Of a stretch of 64,000 bases of DNA, positions 38,353 through 53,300 are shown piece by piece (within the stretch, counting starts at the first letter, position 1; each line of letters opens with the position of its first letter). The DNA comes from Elysia crispata (lineage: Eukaryota; Mollusca; Gastropoda; Plakobranchidae): NCBI GenBank assembly GCA_033675545.1, contig JAWDGP010001486.1:1331501-1395500 (forward strand), given 5' to 3'. The notes under the pieces were generated by a model. The model was not told the DNA's origin and made no database searches. It was given only the letters and a program-made list of their open reading frames with translations. The position numbers were made by a program, and so were the translations under genes.

Positions 38353-41300
38353 TTATATCGGGCGACCAAGATATACCGTGTCTTCCACAATTTCATCCAT
38401 TGACGTAACTGTAAAAAAGCCAAGCTTTGAGTAAAAATCCATGAGGAACTTATCTCCAACACTTAGTTCACAATGTACACCTTTAGAGCCATTGCACTTC
38501 AAAGCAGAGAGCGCACAGGCCAGCAAGCGACGTGGTAACGCTGGATCCTCAACGCGGCTAGGAAGAACATCTAGTCGCAAGACAGAAGGAAACTGATGGT
38601 ATACATCATCTGATATTCTTTTCTGCTCACTGTGAAAGCCCTGAATTACTTCCTGCAAAAAAAAAAATTGAAGCTCAAAATTGAAAAACAATGGCAACCA
38701 AATTTGACAATTATAATGTCAAGATTGATTTTCAAAAACAACCCTTCTAGTCTAAGTGCAGGTGAGAAAGAGTGGGAGACACCAAGGTTCATAGCATTAG
38801 ATTCCAATGAAATTTAAAGATGTTACAACAAGCATTGATTGGTTGTATCTTTCCTATCTTTTCAATTTAGATGAAATAATAATCTGCCTTATTCCCTCTT
38901 TGGCCCATTAAAAACAAAGCCCCTACTTCAGCCACACTAGATCTATGTCATGTGTTAGATCAAGATGGAAGAGTGATTAGCCATGAAGGTAAATTTGTGT
39001 GTATTTTTTTAAAATACATTTTCAAAAAAAAGTAAGCATATAATACATTATATACAAAAATAAAACGAAATATTATACACCTATTGATTTCCCCCCCCTT
39101 TTTTTTCACTTTAATAATAAGTAGCAAGGAATGCTCATCATCCTTATCTTAAAACCATACATAACTGCAAATTTCTCAGTGTACACATTTTTTTCCACAT
39201 GAACCAAAGAAAGTACTTACATGCAAAAAGTGCATTTCACTTAGACTGGAATCACTCTTTGCGACATTTCCTTTAGTTCAATAGGCATTCAAAACCATGA
39301 AGAGATGAATTCCTTCAATATAGATTCTGATTTGTCAATTTTTATCCTCCTCTCCCACCCCATCTCCTCTCCCCCCACCAAAAAAATAAAACATAACAAA
39401 AACAATTGTGACTTTTCTAATACTGGTTCAATGAAAATTCAATCATGAAGATCCATTATGATGAAAAAGAGAGTCACATATTTTTCAGCTAAATATTCTG
39501 GTCTATACCTCATGATGAATGATACCATTTTAGGAAGGGAAGATAAGCTACCTCAGCAGGGGAACAGCAATCTTTTTTCTCTGGAGCACAATATTTTTCA
39601 CGCATAGACGGCAACCAGGCTACTTCAACTTTCTTTGCAAGCTCATGGGCATCCAAAGCAGCAACAGCATAACCACATACACCCATGTCATCCTCAATAA
39701 CAAATCCATATTCAGGGTTAAGTGTCAAAAATTTTCCAATTAGTCTGGAGAGAAAAAACAAAAACAAACACACACATAAACTACATGAATCACAATCACT
39801 TTAAATTCAATGACAAAGCTATGCTTAACACTTTAATGTCAATCATAATAAAAAAAAAAATTTAAAACACTGAAGCTTCCAAAAGCCAATTAAGGTAAAA
39901 TTCCAAAAATGATAAAGTAGAACATCATTTAGTTGCTTCACTTTAAATAGACACAACAGTCAGCAAGATCACATAATAAAGTTATTTTAATTCAAATTTA
40001 GAGTCAACTTTAACTCTTTAAATAAAACTTCACTTCCAGTACACACATTTGTAATTTCTAGTATCCCTGAAAACATATTCAAGAACTGCACAGTATATCT
40101 GACCAATGAGTACTCACATGTAAGTTACTATAAAACTCTAGCAAGGGTCTTCAGACCTCTCTTTATGATTATTTTAACCTATGTAATTTAAAATATTCTT
40201 TCATGTATATACTTAAAGTAAATTTTATTGTAGGAAGAGATGATATAAAGAAAACAGGCTAAACACGACAGACACTTTAAAGTCTCATAGTTTCTCTCAT
40301 TGGCTGCTGAATATGGTAGCCCAGATTATCTCCACTTACAAGTAAGGCCGGGCAAAACCGCACAGAAAAGTGGACTTTTAGACAAGGCACAGTGTCCACA
40401 TTATTTCTGCCAGGTCAACTTTGAGACGTCCGTGTGACTTTGCTTGTGTTCAGGGCTAAGATCAACTTTGGTTTAAGACTTATGTGACGAAGAAACTTGG
40501 AAAGTCAATAAAAAATGACCACAATTTACCAAAGTTGACCAGTCATCTGAAGCTGACATTTTTGGGTTACTTGTCCACTTTTTTGGGCTACTTGCACATT
40601 TCGTGCTGCGCAATGCAATGGGGTGCAAAAAGAAATGACCTAGGCGACACAGTTTTGAGGAAAGTCGAAGCGAGAGTTAAGGCAATCAACTTTTGCTAAT
40701 GCAAACAAGTTAAGCCAGAGTGAAAATTAGGTCAAACCGCCCGGCCTTCCTTACAAAGTGAGTTTATAAAAGAGAGTTTATATGCAATATTCACAGGTTG
40801 TCAGTATCAGATTAACCTGTTCCCTATTCAGAGAGCTTAAAAAAAAGCTCACCCAATTGTAAATAACTTTCTTTTTCAAACCTGTCTCAGCTGCTGCATA
40901 CTTTGAACATCAACAGACCTAAGGCATGTTATTACTGTTAGGTGGAATGGATAACCCATCTTTTTTCTTCTTCGCTAAAAAGTTTGGGCTGAAAACAGCA
41001 AATAAAGTAAAATTTAAAGACTGAAAGCAGCGTATTGATAATGTGTATATCTTTTAGCTTTTAAAAACAAAAGAAACAGAAAAAAACTATGGCAAACTTA
41101 CTTGTCACCCATTAACTGTGGGTTGTCTGGAAAAACATCAGTGCCATCCATTCCATCATCACATGTTTTCAGGCAAATTTGGTACAATGCATCCTAAATT
41201 TAAAGAGAAAAGACTTTCTAGTTAACATGGTTTGCATCTTTCCAGTTGTTAGTTGATTGAACAAAGAAATTTACAAACCCAGTCCACAAACAGCAGTGAT

Positions 41301-44300
41301 TTCAAGACTTCCCTCTAATTGTTAAGGTTAAAAGGATATAAAAACCGCAAAAAGTTTGAATGATATTTTATATATTTTTTTGGTGGGATTTGGTAATTAA
41401 AATTTGTCAAAACTGACAAAATATTGAATATGTCATGCGGTTTAGAAGAGGCCTGGCCAAGAATATTGTGCGCGCCCCCCCCCCCCCAATTCATCAGTTT
41501 CAGTGGTGATTTGGTAAAAATCTTTTTTTTTTAATTAGGCTTATATTGTATAATTATAAAAGTGTATAAAATAAATCAATTCAAGCTGAATTAGAACAGA
41601 TCAAATTTGTTATATGGAATTGAGATAGTATTGATTTTCGGTTTTAGATCAGACAAGCCTGAACTGGTATGTGGAGGAATATACCTTGAAAAGGAACATT
41701 ATTTGCTAGCTTATTTAACTTGGCCCTTTAAACTATGAATGTGAGAGAATTTAGACAATGGCAGTTTGTACCTGGGATGGCAATTTTTACAGTAAATTTC
41801 AGAAACATTTGATATTTTTGTTTTGTAAACTGTCCAATGCAGTGGAAGTTACAAAACTTAAATATTTTAGTTGATTGTATCCATTCCCACGCTCACAGCG
41901 TGAAGTTGTTCTCTAGTCATCCATACCAATGCTGTAGCGAGAACGCGAAATGTGAATCTTCTATAATTCTGCCAGGCTACCCAAAAAAATCTGGTTGCTA
42001 TCAGTAAAGTAAAGAATTCAAATTTCCTGATATAGCTAGGCGATAATTCTGCAATAAAAAATTAGAGGAGCCACCTCTCAGGTGGATTCATTTGGTTTAT
42101 CAGAAAAGTAAGTAAATGCTGCCATCCTTTTCTCACATTTTGAGCCATAAATGTAGCCCTAAAAACCTAACACATATTTTCTTAGAGCTCTACTATTGTA
42201 GGAAAAGATGATATAAAGAAAACAAGCTAAACACGACAGACACTTTAAAGTCTCATAGTTTCTCTCATTGGCTGTTGAATATGGTAGTCCAGATCATCTC
42301 CACTTACAAGTAAGGCCAGGCAAAACCGCACAGAAAAGTGGACTTTTAGACAAGGCACAGTGTCCACATTATTTCTGCCAGGTCAACTTTGAGACGTTTA
42401 TGTGACTTTGCTTGTGTTCAGGGCTAAGATCAACTTTGGTTTATTTCCTTTTGAAAGAAATTTTCATTTGTGTCATGCTGTTTTTTCCTTTCATTGATAC
42501 GTGCATTTCACAATTAATGATCTCAAGCCTCTTCTTGTTTCAAACAAGATCATGCTAGGCATGGCATTCCTTAAAAGAAAAGCCCCAAACTCCTCATCAG
42601 CAGTATGATCAAAGCAGTGGGCCATGAAACCTTAAAATTATTTAAATTTTTTTTTCAACTTTTTTTAAGCCCACAAACGATTTTCTTGTAGCAACAAACA
42701 CTTGAAAGTTTCAGTCTTAAGTGTGAGTAGGTGTTGATTTTTTTAAATCTGAATAATGGAAAAAATCCAGCAAAATGCAAATATCGCCGAATTAAATATT
42801 AATATAGATCAACCTTGTCCTCGAGAGCATAGAAAACATCAATAGAGAGGCTGGTTTAGAAATGCATCCTCATTGGAAAAGGGAGCCGACTTCAATAACT
42901 GGCTCATTGTAAATTTGCCTAGCATAGAAACTACTTAGCAGCATACAAAAACTGTTCACAAATTAAGAAAGGCCATGTTGATGTCAACAAAAAAATGTCT
43001 TCATAGTAGGATTCTATTCTTAAGTGGTTAAATGAAAAGTTACACCATGATTTAATCTAAAAAAAAAAAAAAAAAAGATAACTTGCAAAGAAAAAGAAAA
43101 ATCAATATCAAGCAAGCAGCAAAATCTTGCAAAGATTTGAAGTAATAAAGATAGTGATTAACTTGCCAAAAAAATCAGAACTATCTGTTGAAAAGGAGGG
43201 GGGAGACAAACAATAAAACATAGGCTCAATTGAAAATAAAGAATGCTTGGGACTCTGAATTAACCACACATACAAACTAGGAACTTCAGTTCAAATGACA
43301 AATAAGATTTGAGAACATTGGTACTGATTTTAATTCCATACTGAAACAGGGCAATCTACTCCTCATTAAAAGACTATAACATTACTGCAATCTAATATGG
43401 AATGGCATGGGCTGGAGGACAATAGTTCCTAGACTATTGCTTAGGACTAGGAGCAACATAGAAAGAAGGATTTTTTTGGGGAAAAAATGAAGGCATGTTG
43501 AACTTAAAGAGGAAAATTGCCAAAGCTGTAGAAAATAAAAATTTTCATAATACAAAAGAAGAAACTGGCACTACAAAGCTGTCATCTTATTAGCTTTACA
43601 ATCTATGTGAGCAAAGTAATAAAAAGAATCCTAAATATCTGATATTTAAAATGAAGAATGGCAGGTGATTGGATGACTTACCAGTTAATTTTCTCACAGG
43701 ATAATGAAAACACTGCAGTACACATAAAAACTCAACAGCAGATACCAATAAAGTAAGAGGCTATATCAAGACTATTATGTTTATAGCCACAAAAAGCAGT
43801 ACTTAAAATCAATACAGCAAACTTTCTGAGATACTGATATAAGCCGCAGAACACATTGTATCAGAAGATGGCCAATATATGAAACACAAGTGTGTGTCTA
43901 AGAGTTAAATAATGGCAGTATGTTTTGGTTTTTTGACTCTTTGGAATTTCATTCATAGGGTTCAATCATAGCCTTTTAATACCAATTTACAGTGAGAAAT
44001 CACTTCAAAATAGCAAGCCCAGCACCATCCAATAGATAAGACCAGTGTGAGAGACCCAGAGAAACAACCCCTCCTCCCCTATCCACACTTTCATAATTAA
44101 CTTTTTCCAAACTCTTTTTAATGTTTGCCTTGTGCCAGTGTGTAATAACAAAATATGACCATTATGTCTAATATTATTATGCTGGTACTACTTCCCTCTG
44201 CTGTTTTTTTATTCTATAAGAATCACAGGTGCATACAACCAATCTGTTTTGTAGCGCAAATAATGGGGAAAGAGAAGGCTAGGTAATACACTTTATTTAT

Positions 44301-47300
44301 TTGAGAAATCATTTATTAGAAACACTTTTTAACAGAAAAAACTTTTGGAATTTTCATGTGAAAAAGTGAAGCAAATGTCAAAGTAAATAAACAATTTTAT
44401 AAATAAATAGGTGGACTTTTTAAACTGATTTGAGGTCTAGCCCTTTCAGATTTACATACCTCATCTGCAGGTCTGTAAGGACGTAAGTTACATGGTCGAG
44501 TCACAATGTAATCAGGAGGTTTGATGTAAAAAAGATCATGAGCGCTGTCAATAGGCAAAAGTCGCTGGAATCCCAATTTTGAGAGAGGGGGAAAAAGGAG
44601 AGAGTAAAATTAACTTCTGTAAAATCAACAAGTATCTTGCTCTGTGGACAACGAATAGTAACATGGGGGGAAAATAGAAAACAAAAATTGAGCTGTCATT
44701 AGAAGTGAAAAACTGTTGTTATTATTATAATTACAAAATCAAGTCTTGGGCAGGCTCAGAGTGTGTCTTCATCAACCGCTGTACAGAGTACTGCACCAAA
44801 ATCTCATGTCATTTCAATTATAGGAAAAAAATCTGTAGTCATCAGCATAGCCCTTTTCCTAGCTATTTTTAGCTTTTGATGAGACTATAAAGAATTTTAC
44901 AATACAGATATCTGACACTCTCTGACACACATTTAAAAAACATTGAATATCAGGAATAACTTTATTCCTTTGATTTTAAAGAGAAGCAATTTATACATTG
45001 CTGTGTCCCTGTTGTACCAAACTGTCCCTGTGTTCCATGCTCATAATCTATGGAACAAAGAGTACAATTTTACAACCATCCAAAATTGCATACACTTTGT
45101 AGGCTTTTTCATAAATTTTTAAAGAATTAACAAGACATAATGTTTTTACGATAAGTCTATATTCACTTTTGCAATTAAAAAAAAAAAGATCTGCAGTATT
45201 TGTAAGAGCATAAAAAATTTGATTGATTGAAGTGTTGCTAAACTGGTGAAATGAAAAGGGCAGTATTTAGGCATATGCTCTGCCAGGCTCTGCCAGGCAA
45301 GTATACAGAATTCCAAGAAAAAACCTGGCTTGGGTTATCTGGTTGTGGGCTCTCCCACCTAACTATCCTTATCCTTTAATTGAATTTCTAGATCTATTTC
45401 TTGCTGCATTTCAATTATGGGGTGCTTAAAGCCTCAGCTCAATGTTCAATGTTCACCCAATGGTTATCATAGATATGTCAAATTTTTGGGTATTTTGCCC
45501 GGAGAAGCAAAATGATGAGCAAGAAAATCCATGTACAACAATGTGACTATTTTTCAAAGTTAAATCCTTTCATCAGCATTTAAGTGTGATATAAGCTTAG
45601 AGTTAAGGATATCCATATATATATATATATATATATATCTCAGATTATCTGCAGTAAATTCCTGAAAGAAAACCATGAATATTGGTGAGAGAATATTTCC
45701 AGTTAATAATTTTGCTTCTAATTCAAAATTCATCACTATATGTAGTGCATTAAAAAATTGTTACCCTTTATTTATCTTCAGGTCCTTCTATTATAACCTA
45801 GCTTGTGCCTTGGTTCTGTTTTGTTTTGTGATATGGATTGCAGTATATTGTAGTGTGCTCCTGTCTTAAGGATTCAAAGAATATGATTTTCAGTGTTTAG
45901 GAGTTATCTCTAAAATACATAGAGTACAATTTTAGGTCTTGATCATTGAGTAAAATAGTTTTCCATTTTAATAGAATATAAAATATCACTCACTACACTT
46001 GGCCTAGCATTGGTTAATAAGATGTGTGAATTGAACAACAGACATTTTACACCCCTTTCATTTAACAGAATACACTTGCAGCTGTTTGATTCCTACTTCA
46101 GTTCCAGATTTATGTTGGACAATCAACGGTACAACCATCATCACTACAAAACACCATCACATTTCACAATTTTCTTTCAAAGAAGAAAAATTTGAAATAA
46201 CATGGAGATAGTTGAGCTTTAGCAAAGATGGCTTTTGGATCAAGAAATTTAAATTTGGGCTTTTGGAATTAAACAGCTAAGAAATATGAGGGCTATGCAC
46301 AAAACAGAACAAATGCATTGTTTTGGATTAACCAACCATATAAAAAAAAAAAACATATTTTTGGGACTTAAGAAATTTTAGATTTTCATAGAGGGCAATC
46401 AGCCATGTAAAGCAACATGATACTGGCAAGAAAAATCAAGGCACATCTGCAAGGCTGTAGCTGTGAAAGAAAATGTTATGTACACTATTTGAATTCTTTC
46501 CTGTCTTGATCTTTATGTCATGAATCATGTAGCAAAGGAATAATTGAATATGTTCCCAAAAATATGTTGTGACAAACAAACAGGAGGCAATGCTGAATCT
46601 TCTTAGGAAAACAATTTTGTGCTTTTAGGGTATACTTTGACCTGACAGCATTCTTCTCAGCATCCTACAATATATTTAATTTAATTATTTATTATAGTTA
46701 TCTGAAGTGTGCTAGAAAAGAAAAATGAAAATAAGAACTTCCAAGTTTTCAAGTCTGATTTCAAGTGCTCTTCTACATCAGACAGCCATGGCTTTTACTT
46801 TGCATACTAAAAGACATGGCTATGTAACAAATGGTTGCAATTTCATAATTATATTTTCCATTTTGATCATTGAGCTCAGAGAGATAAACAAACCTTTTCT
46901 TTTACCAAAATCAATGTAGCACTTGAAAACATTCTTGCAATTCATAGCTCATAAATATATTTTATAAAAGAAGGTAGGAAAAATGAAACAAAACAGAATG
47001 CTGTTAGTTCAAATGCAATTCATATGCTTTTCTTGAAAATTCACTTCTCTGGATAAAACAATTAAAGTGAAAACATTGGCATTATAGTGCATGTAAAGAA
47101 GATTCAACACTGATCGTCTCCAGAATCTTCTCACATTCAGCTTATGAAAGCTTTAGTGAGATAAACATGAGTAAAATTTTGACGGATTTTAATAGGTCTT
47201 ATTGTGCAATGTATTTTTGTTGTAAAAATCCAATTTCATATGGTTGGATAACATTCCTAGGAAAAGAAGATACAACTGAACAAAAAAGCAAAAATATTTA

Positions 47301-50300
47301 AAATATCAAATGAAGGACTAAGAGATAATGGTGCAAGTACTGTGGGCAGCAGCTGAAAATAAGTAGACATTAGCACGCTGATCCAAATTTGACCGCAACT
47401 TGATTTGAAAAAAAAAAAAAGAAGGTTCTATTAGTTGACAATAAAAACTGTAAATAAATCACAAAGCATTACAATATATTGAACAGCCGCTAGCACAAGT
47501 CCACCAGTGTCTTGCAGATGGTCGTCCATTGGCTAAACATAATACATACTTGTAGTTCTGCCTGGAGACCTCCTCTGAAAACCCATGGCTCTTGGTCACC
47601 ACTCATAAAAGCTTCCTTATATCCCTTGGAAAACCCTGCATTTTTTTTCCAAGGAGGAAAAAACCAAGAAAAAGGAAATTGAAGAGCGTGTCCTTATTTT
47701 TAAAAAAAAAAGGGAGGGTGGCAAACTCAATTTCCCCTTAAATTTTTTGTATCCTGCCAATCATCAGCTGTTCATATTTTTTATCCATTTCATATAAAAT
47801 TTTATCAGCTTTATCCATGTAAATCACTTAGGCCCATGTAAGATAGATTTGACTAGCCAGACAAAAAGTAAGTTAATTACATAATATTATATCTCAATGC
47901 TTGTCTCCATCCCCAACAAAAGTATGATTAAAAAAGAAACAGGTTTATAAGCTCACATGCTGGGAGTACTCATACTCAAGCACAAAATTTGGGTAATTAA
48001 GTGCAGTTTTCATTAATGCATTGTAAATTACGATAGAAGAAAGTATTGCTTGCCTCTTTTATATAAAATTTTTTGGGAATAGCATTTTTTTTCTGGATGT
48101 GAGAAAGGCATTGGTCCCACACATTTCAAAAATTTCAGAACACTTACTGAAAAAAAAAAAAAAAGAAAACTACTAGCATTGAATGGAAGACTTCAAATAA
48201 ATTCATCAATGATAGTAATTTTGTTCTTTGAAAACATGGAAAAACACTTGTTTATAACTGCAGCAGATCCACTCCCTTGTAATCACTAAATAAATAAAAA
48301 TCAACCAGATGATCACAATCTAGCCACATCATATTCTGGCTACAAGTATGATTTGCAGAGTTTATTTTTCATGACCAAACCAAATCAAATGTATGTGATA
48401 TTTAATCTAACTTAAGTTATCACTATAATTTAAGTGAACCTATTATCTTTTTTTATGGCAATATTTTAATGACATTTGCCCTATGTTCATATGCATGACA
48501 ACTATAAAAGAGTCAATTAAGCAGTCACTTCTTGCTGTCAAATCCCATTCAAAGAAAGACAATAAACAATTAACAGATGTTATGAGATGAACAACTAGCA
48601 AAACACTTACTTTTTTAATTCAGTCATATACACAGCTCATACAGTTTCCAAATTTAAGCTAAGTTAGGGGCTGTCATATCTTGTATTTTTGCTTAACATG
48701 GAAGCTCTGGATTTTTTTAAGGTTTCTTCCCTCTCATTTCAAAACAATGTACCACCTTTATTTAATCAACAACAAGCCTGTAAGCTCTTTACAACAAGCA
48801 AGGTACAAACACTGATGCAAGGGTAAAATGGATGGTTTGTTTAATAGAGGCTGTTCGCAGCAAGGTGATCTCAGATCTTTTTGCACATCAAACTTTAGTC
48901 GCCATCTAGGAGATATACTTTTAGAGTAACCATCTAAAATCGGTACAGTTGCTTTGGTTCACTAATTCTTTTATTTATCATGCAAACCCTACAAAACTGC
49001 AATTAATTCTCTCAGTCCAAGCTTCAGAGACAGACTTGTAAACATAAGCTTCCTCTTCCCTCTTGTTTTGGTGATTTAATTCCTCCTCTGTGGGCTGACC
49101 TAGCCGAGATGACTGGACTAAATTTCTCGAAGCCTATAGTCTAGTTGTACCACCTGATTTCACCAGACTGTCTTATAAAGATAAAAGCAGCTCAACTGCT
49201 GGCAATGCCAACTGTTAAATTCCTTTGCACACCTTCAAATTCAATGCTACACAATTACATCAGTCACTTTTCGGTTCATTTTTTTCTCTATAAGGCTACT
49301 TATTAAAAAAAAATGCAAGACTAACCAAAAATTGTTTGTTTTTTGTTTTTTTACATCCTACATTAGATTTTTCTGAAAAAAAGAAGAGATAAAAGCACTC
49401 ATAGAATCACCTTCACCAAACAACATTCTAATCTAAACAGTACTTTCCAACCAGTATAATTTTGGGCGGAAACCATTAAATCAATGTTTTTGATATGGCT
49501 CATGAACAACTGAACAATATGCAAGAAATATGAATCATAAATACATGCAACTGCAACCTTGAAACAAACGTTTCACACAAAACTGAGAAAAAAAAATCAT
49601 GGAAGCTTCACAATGGCTTATCACTGTACAAGTGCAAAGCATGGATATGTATGATATACACAGAGAGGGTTCAATTTTTTAAAAAATTTTTCTCATCTTC
49701 ATTTTATATTGGTGCAATACTTTCTCATCCAACTCAAGTTCCATTAAGGTTTGCTCAATGAATTTAATCACTAATCCAGCTTTTCAGATTCCAAAAAAAT
49801 ACATTTCTAAATCGATTCTTTAATTTCATTAATTTTTATTGTGAACTATGGGCATGATAGTAATCATAGTTAGTAAAAAAAAAAATGTTTTATAAAGCAA
49901 GGATTGAAAAAGATACATTTTTCTCTCAAAAGTTGCCTTGCAACCAGGATATGAGTAACATAAAGCTTTAGTTAACTTTAGCATCTCTTCTCAATTTATT
50001 TTATGGCCAGTGAAAATTTCTCGATGTTCACTTTGCTTCTTGAATGTCTTAAATCATTTCAAATTGGGTCAATGGGAATAGGAAATAGAAAAGTATGTTA
50101 GGCTGAAGCATCCACTTTTTCAAAATAAACTAAAACTTCAAACTCATGAGGTGAGGTCTGGTTGCAAGCTGTAGAGCTGGACTGGAAAAATATCTTGAGC
50201 AAACCTTTTTTTTTTTTTTTTTTAAAGAGACTGGTTCATTTTTTTTTTTTAATTTCGCAAGGGGGCCCAAAAATGTAGTTTAGAGTTTGACACAACTGAT

Positions 50301-53300
50301 TTACTGCATGGCTTATAAATGTGTAGTGAAATATCTTAAAAGGCAAAAATACAGTAAGCCAAACAACACAGTCAATTTAGGCACAAGAACTTCAAAAAGT
50401 TCAGATACTTTGTAGAAGGAAAAAGCCAAATTGATGGAAATTACATATCATGAAATGTTTTTGATGTAAATTAAAAGGAGAAAAATGTGCCTAAAATGAT
50501 CAAACATTACATTTACCTTATAAACAGCAAATTGACTGGACTGATATAACTTGAAATGGAATGTTTCAAATCGAAAGACTAAAAATGAGAGCAATCTTTT
50601 TGTTTGTTTATTTGTAACACGACAAAATTCCAGTCATCTTTTGCTATTGATAGGGAAGTAACTATTGCATTGGCAACTTACATAAATTGGTGCCTTTTAA
50701 GACTTAATTTGGGTTGTTTCTTCTGAAAATTCCAAAATTTTAGTAAGCAATATTAAAGCCATGCAATAAGTAACAAGAAAAAAAATGAGCTCAGATCTTG
50801 AAATAACAAAGCTCAGTAGTTGGTTTCCTTTCATAGTCCTAATTTTGTAATAAATTGTAACAGAACTACTCTCAACTTGCTTGGGCAACCTTGCTTTAGA
50901 GATTGAGGAAAATAAAGAAGAATGCCAGGAGAGTACCTGCACTTGAGGGCAAAGCATCATTATTAATGATCATGTCTATCTTATACTTCAATGAAAACTG
51001 CACTTAGTTACATGACAATATGGTATCAAAAAACATTGCAATTAAAACCAAATAAAATTTCTACAAAAAAATAAAATAAATAAATAGCACACAACAAATG
51101 ATGAAAAACACAAAAGTCCTACATGTGACACAGCTAAATGTCTGCTGAGCCAGCGGTTGAGTTGCAAGTCCTTTTGCTGCAAAATAGAAGAAAAAGAAAA
51201 TGACTGGTTTTGTTGAGGTCCTGCAAACAAATCTTGGTGTTCTAAGTAAAGTTTATTCAATGAACTTTTTCGTTTTACTTTTATTTCAGTAAAAAAAAAG
51301 AATTACTTTCTTACAATTGGCTAAAGGAAAGAGTATTATTAAATTTTCTGTAAATTTCCAGTTCCTAACTGTAATGGTGATTACATTGGGCACTTTTTGG
51401 ATCTCCTCAGAGAGTTGGATCCTTACTGAAAGTATACTACTTTATTTAGAATAGATTTGGAGAAATGAAAAAGTTATATGCATTAATAAACACTTGGTCT
51501 ACACTAGCTTGCAAAAGAAATGGAGGCAATTTTTCAACGACAGAATAAACTTCTGATGGTGTTCTTAATAAAATGCATATTTTTTTTTAATATTCACATC
51601 ATTGACTTTTCTCCAAGACTCCTAAATTAACACAACCTTAGTTATGCATTCAATGCTTCCATTAAGTTTGTCAAAAGATGTTTCTCCCATCCCAGTTTAA
51701 CATTATAATAGAATAGGCTATCAATTAAATGTGGAAGAGGTTTCAGAATGAGGCTAATTTGAAAAAAAAAAAGCTAAACTGAGCACTATCTTGTTGCTTT
51801 TAATGTATCTATTTCATACATAAAGACCTTTTCATAAGTTTGATCATATAAACTAAGCTTTTTTTTTTTTTTTTTTGTAATTTTTAATACCTAGCCACTG
51901 CACATGGGCACGGCATATTTTCAGCAAGCTGACAAGGTCCCACAAATAAGAGTACAAATCACACATGAAAGACTTGTTGGGTCCATTTACAAGTTTCACA
52001 AGCAGATTGGATGCCTGTTCAACTTTTGCTACGAATTCTTCTGAGAGGTGGTGCCATTCCGTTGCCTGATAAAAGAGGAAGAAACAATCAATAAAAAAAA
52101 AATATAATAGTACCTTCTTCAAAGATATTGTTTTGAATATTAATAGTTGAAAGATGTTGTAAATTAGTACATTCTATGTAAAAAAAAAATGCCACACTGA
52201 CTTTGATATGAATTTGTTTGGACTCTAGCAAATAAGCTCTTTAAGATCTTCAGGTACATGTTAATTGTTTATAAATTTTTCCTGCAGCCTGTGCACCTTT
52301 AAGCATTCCAGGGTAAATCATTTTCTTTTTATTCTGTGACTGAAATTGCTCATTCACAAGCAAGTGCACAAAATGTTAGTCTTCCTCTTGTTTTTATTAT
52401 CTTACAAATATCCAGCAAAGCTTAATAATGTCGAAGCAGATTAAGAATGTAGTGGCAGAGATAATTGGAACCAATTGAGATAGAGTGAGAGGTGTTACTT
52501 CACAACTAGGCGCACTAGACTACCTCTGGCAAGTATTTTAACAGCAACAATCTTCCTCAATGGCATCATTATCACCACAGAATGTGGCAGTCAAGGGTGA
52601 CTTTCTCCAGGAACTCTGTACCTTTAATGCCAGTCAAAGTGCAACTATATAGGCCAGGAAATAGTGTGAAGGGCCAAAACTTATATAATTGGTGCAAGTA
52701 AGAGGAAATTCATGCGGAAAATAGGTTTTATAAAAAAAAAAATTCAGATCATGGCACTGGGTACAGCTAGACACAAATTAATTTCGATAAAAGTAACACA
52801 TTTTATATGACAGACTGCCAGAGAATGGGGGAAGAAGAGAAAAAACAAATTAAAGATAAATATAAGTTTTCAGACTTTCCAAATTCATTCAATTCACTGA
52901 ATGGAGATTTGTAATTACAGGTCAAAATAAAAAAAAAAAAAAAAAGATCTTTTCTAATCAAACCTGCTTTACTCACCTCAAATGAGTTTTCTGTGTGTGT
53001 TTTATTTTTTGAGATTGCAAGAGCATTGTTCCTCAACCAATGCAAACGTTGAAGAAAAAACAAGCTGTTGCTGCCATGTTCAAATGGCATGTAAAACAGA
53101 TCGACAAGTGCTAATGCATCTTCCTCTGAGAAGACTGGTTCACATTTCACAGGGTCTCCTAAATGATTATTTTCACAGTCTTCTTTCTTCTCTATGGGAA
53201 TGTCTGACTCAACCTGCATTAAGCTATCTGAAGAGTTTTGTTTTTCAAACAAGGGAACATCTAGAGGAGAGGAAGCCCCATCTGTTCCTACTGGCATGGG

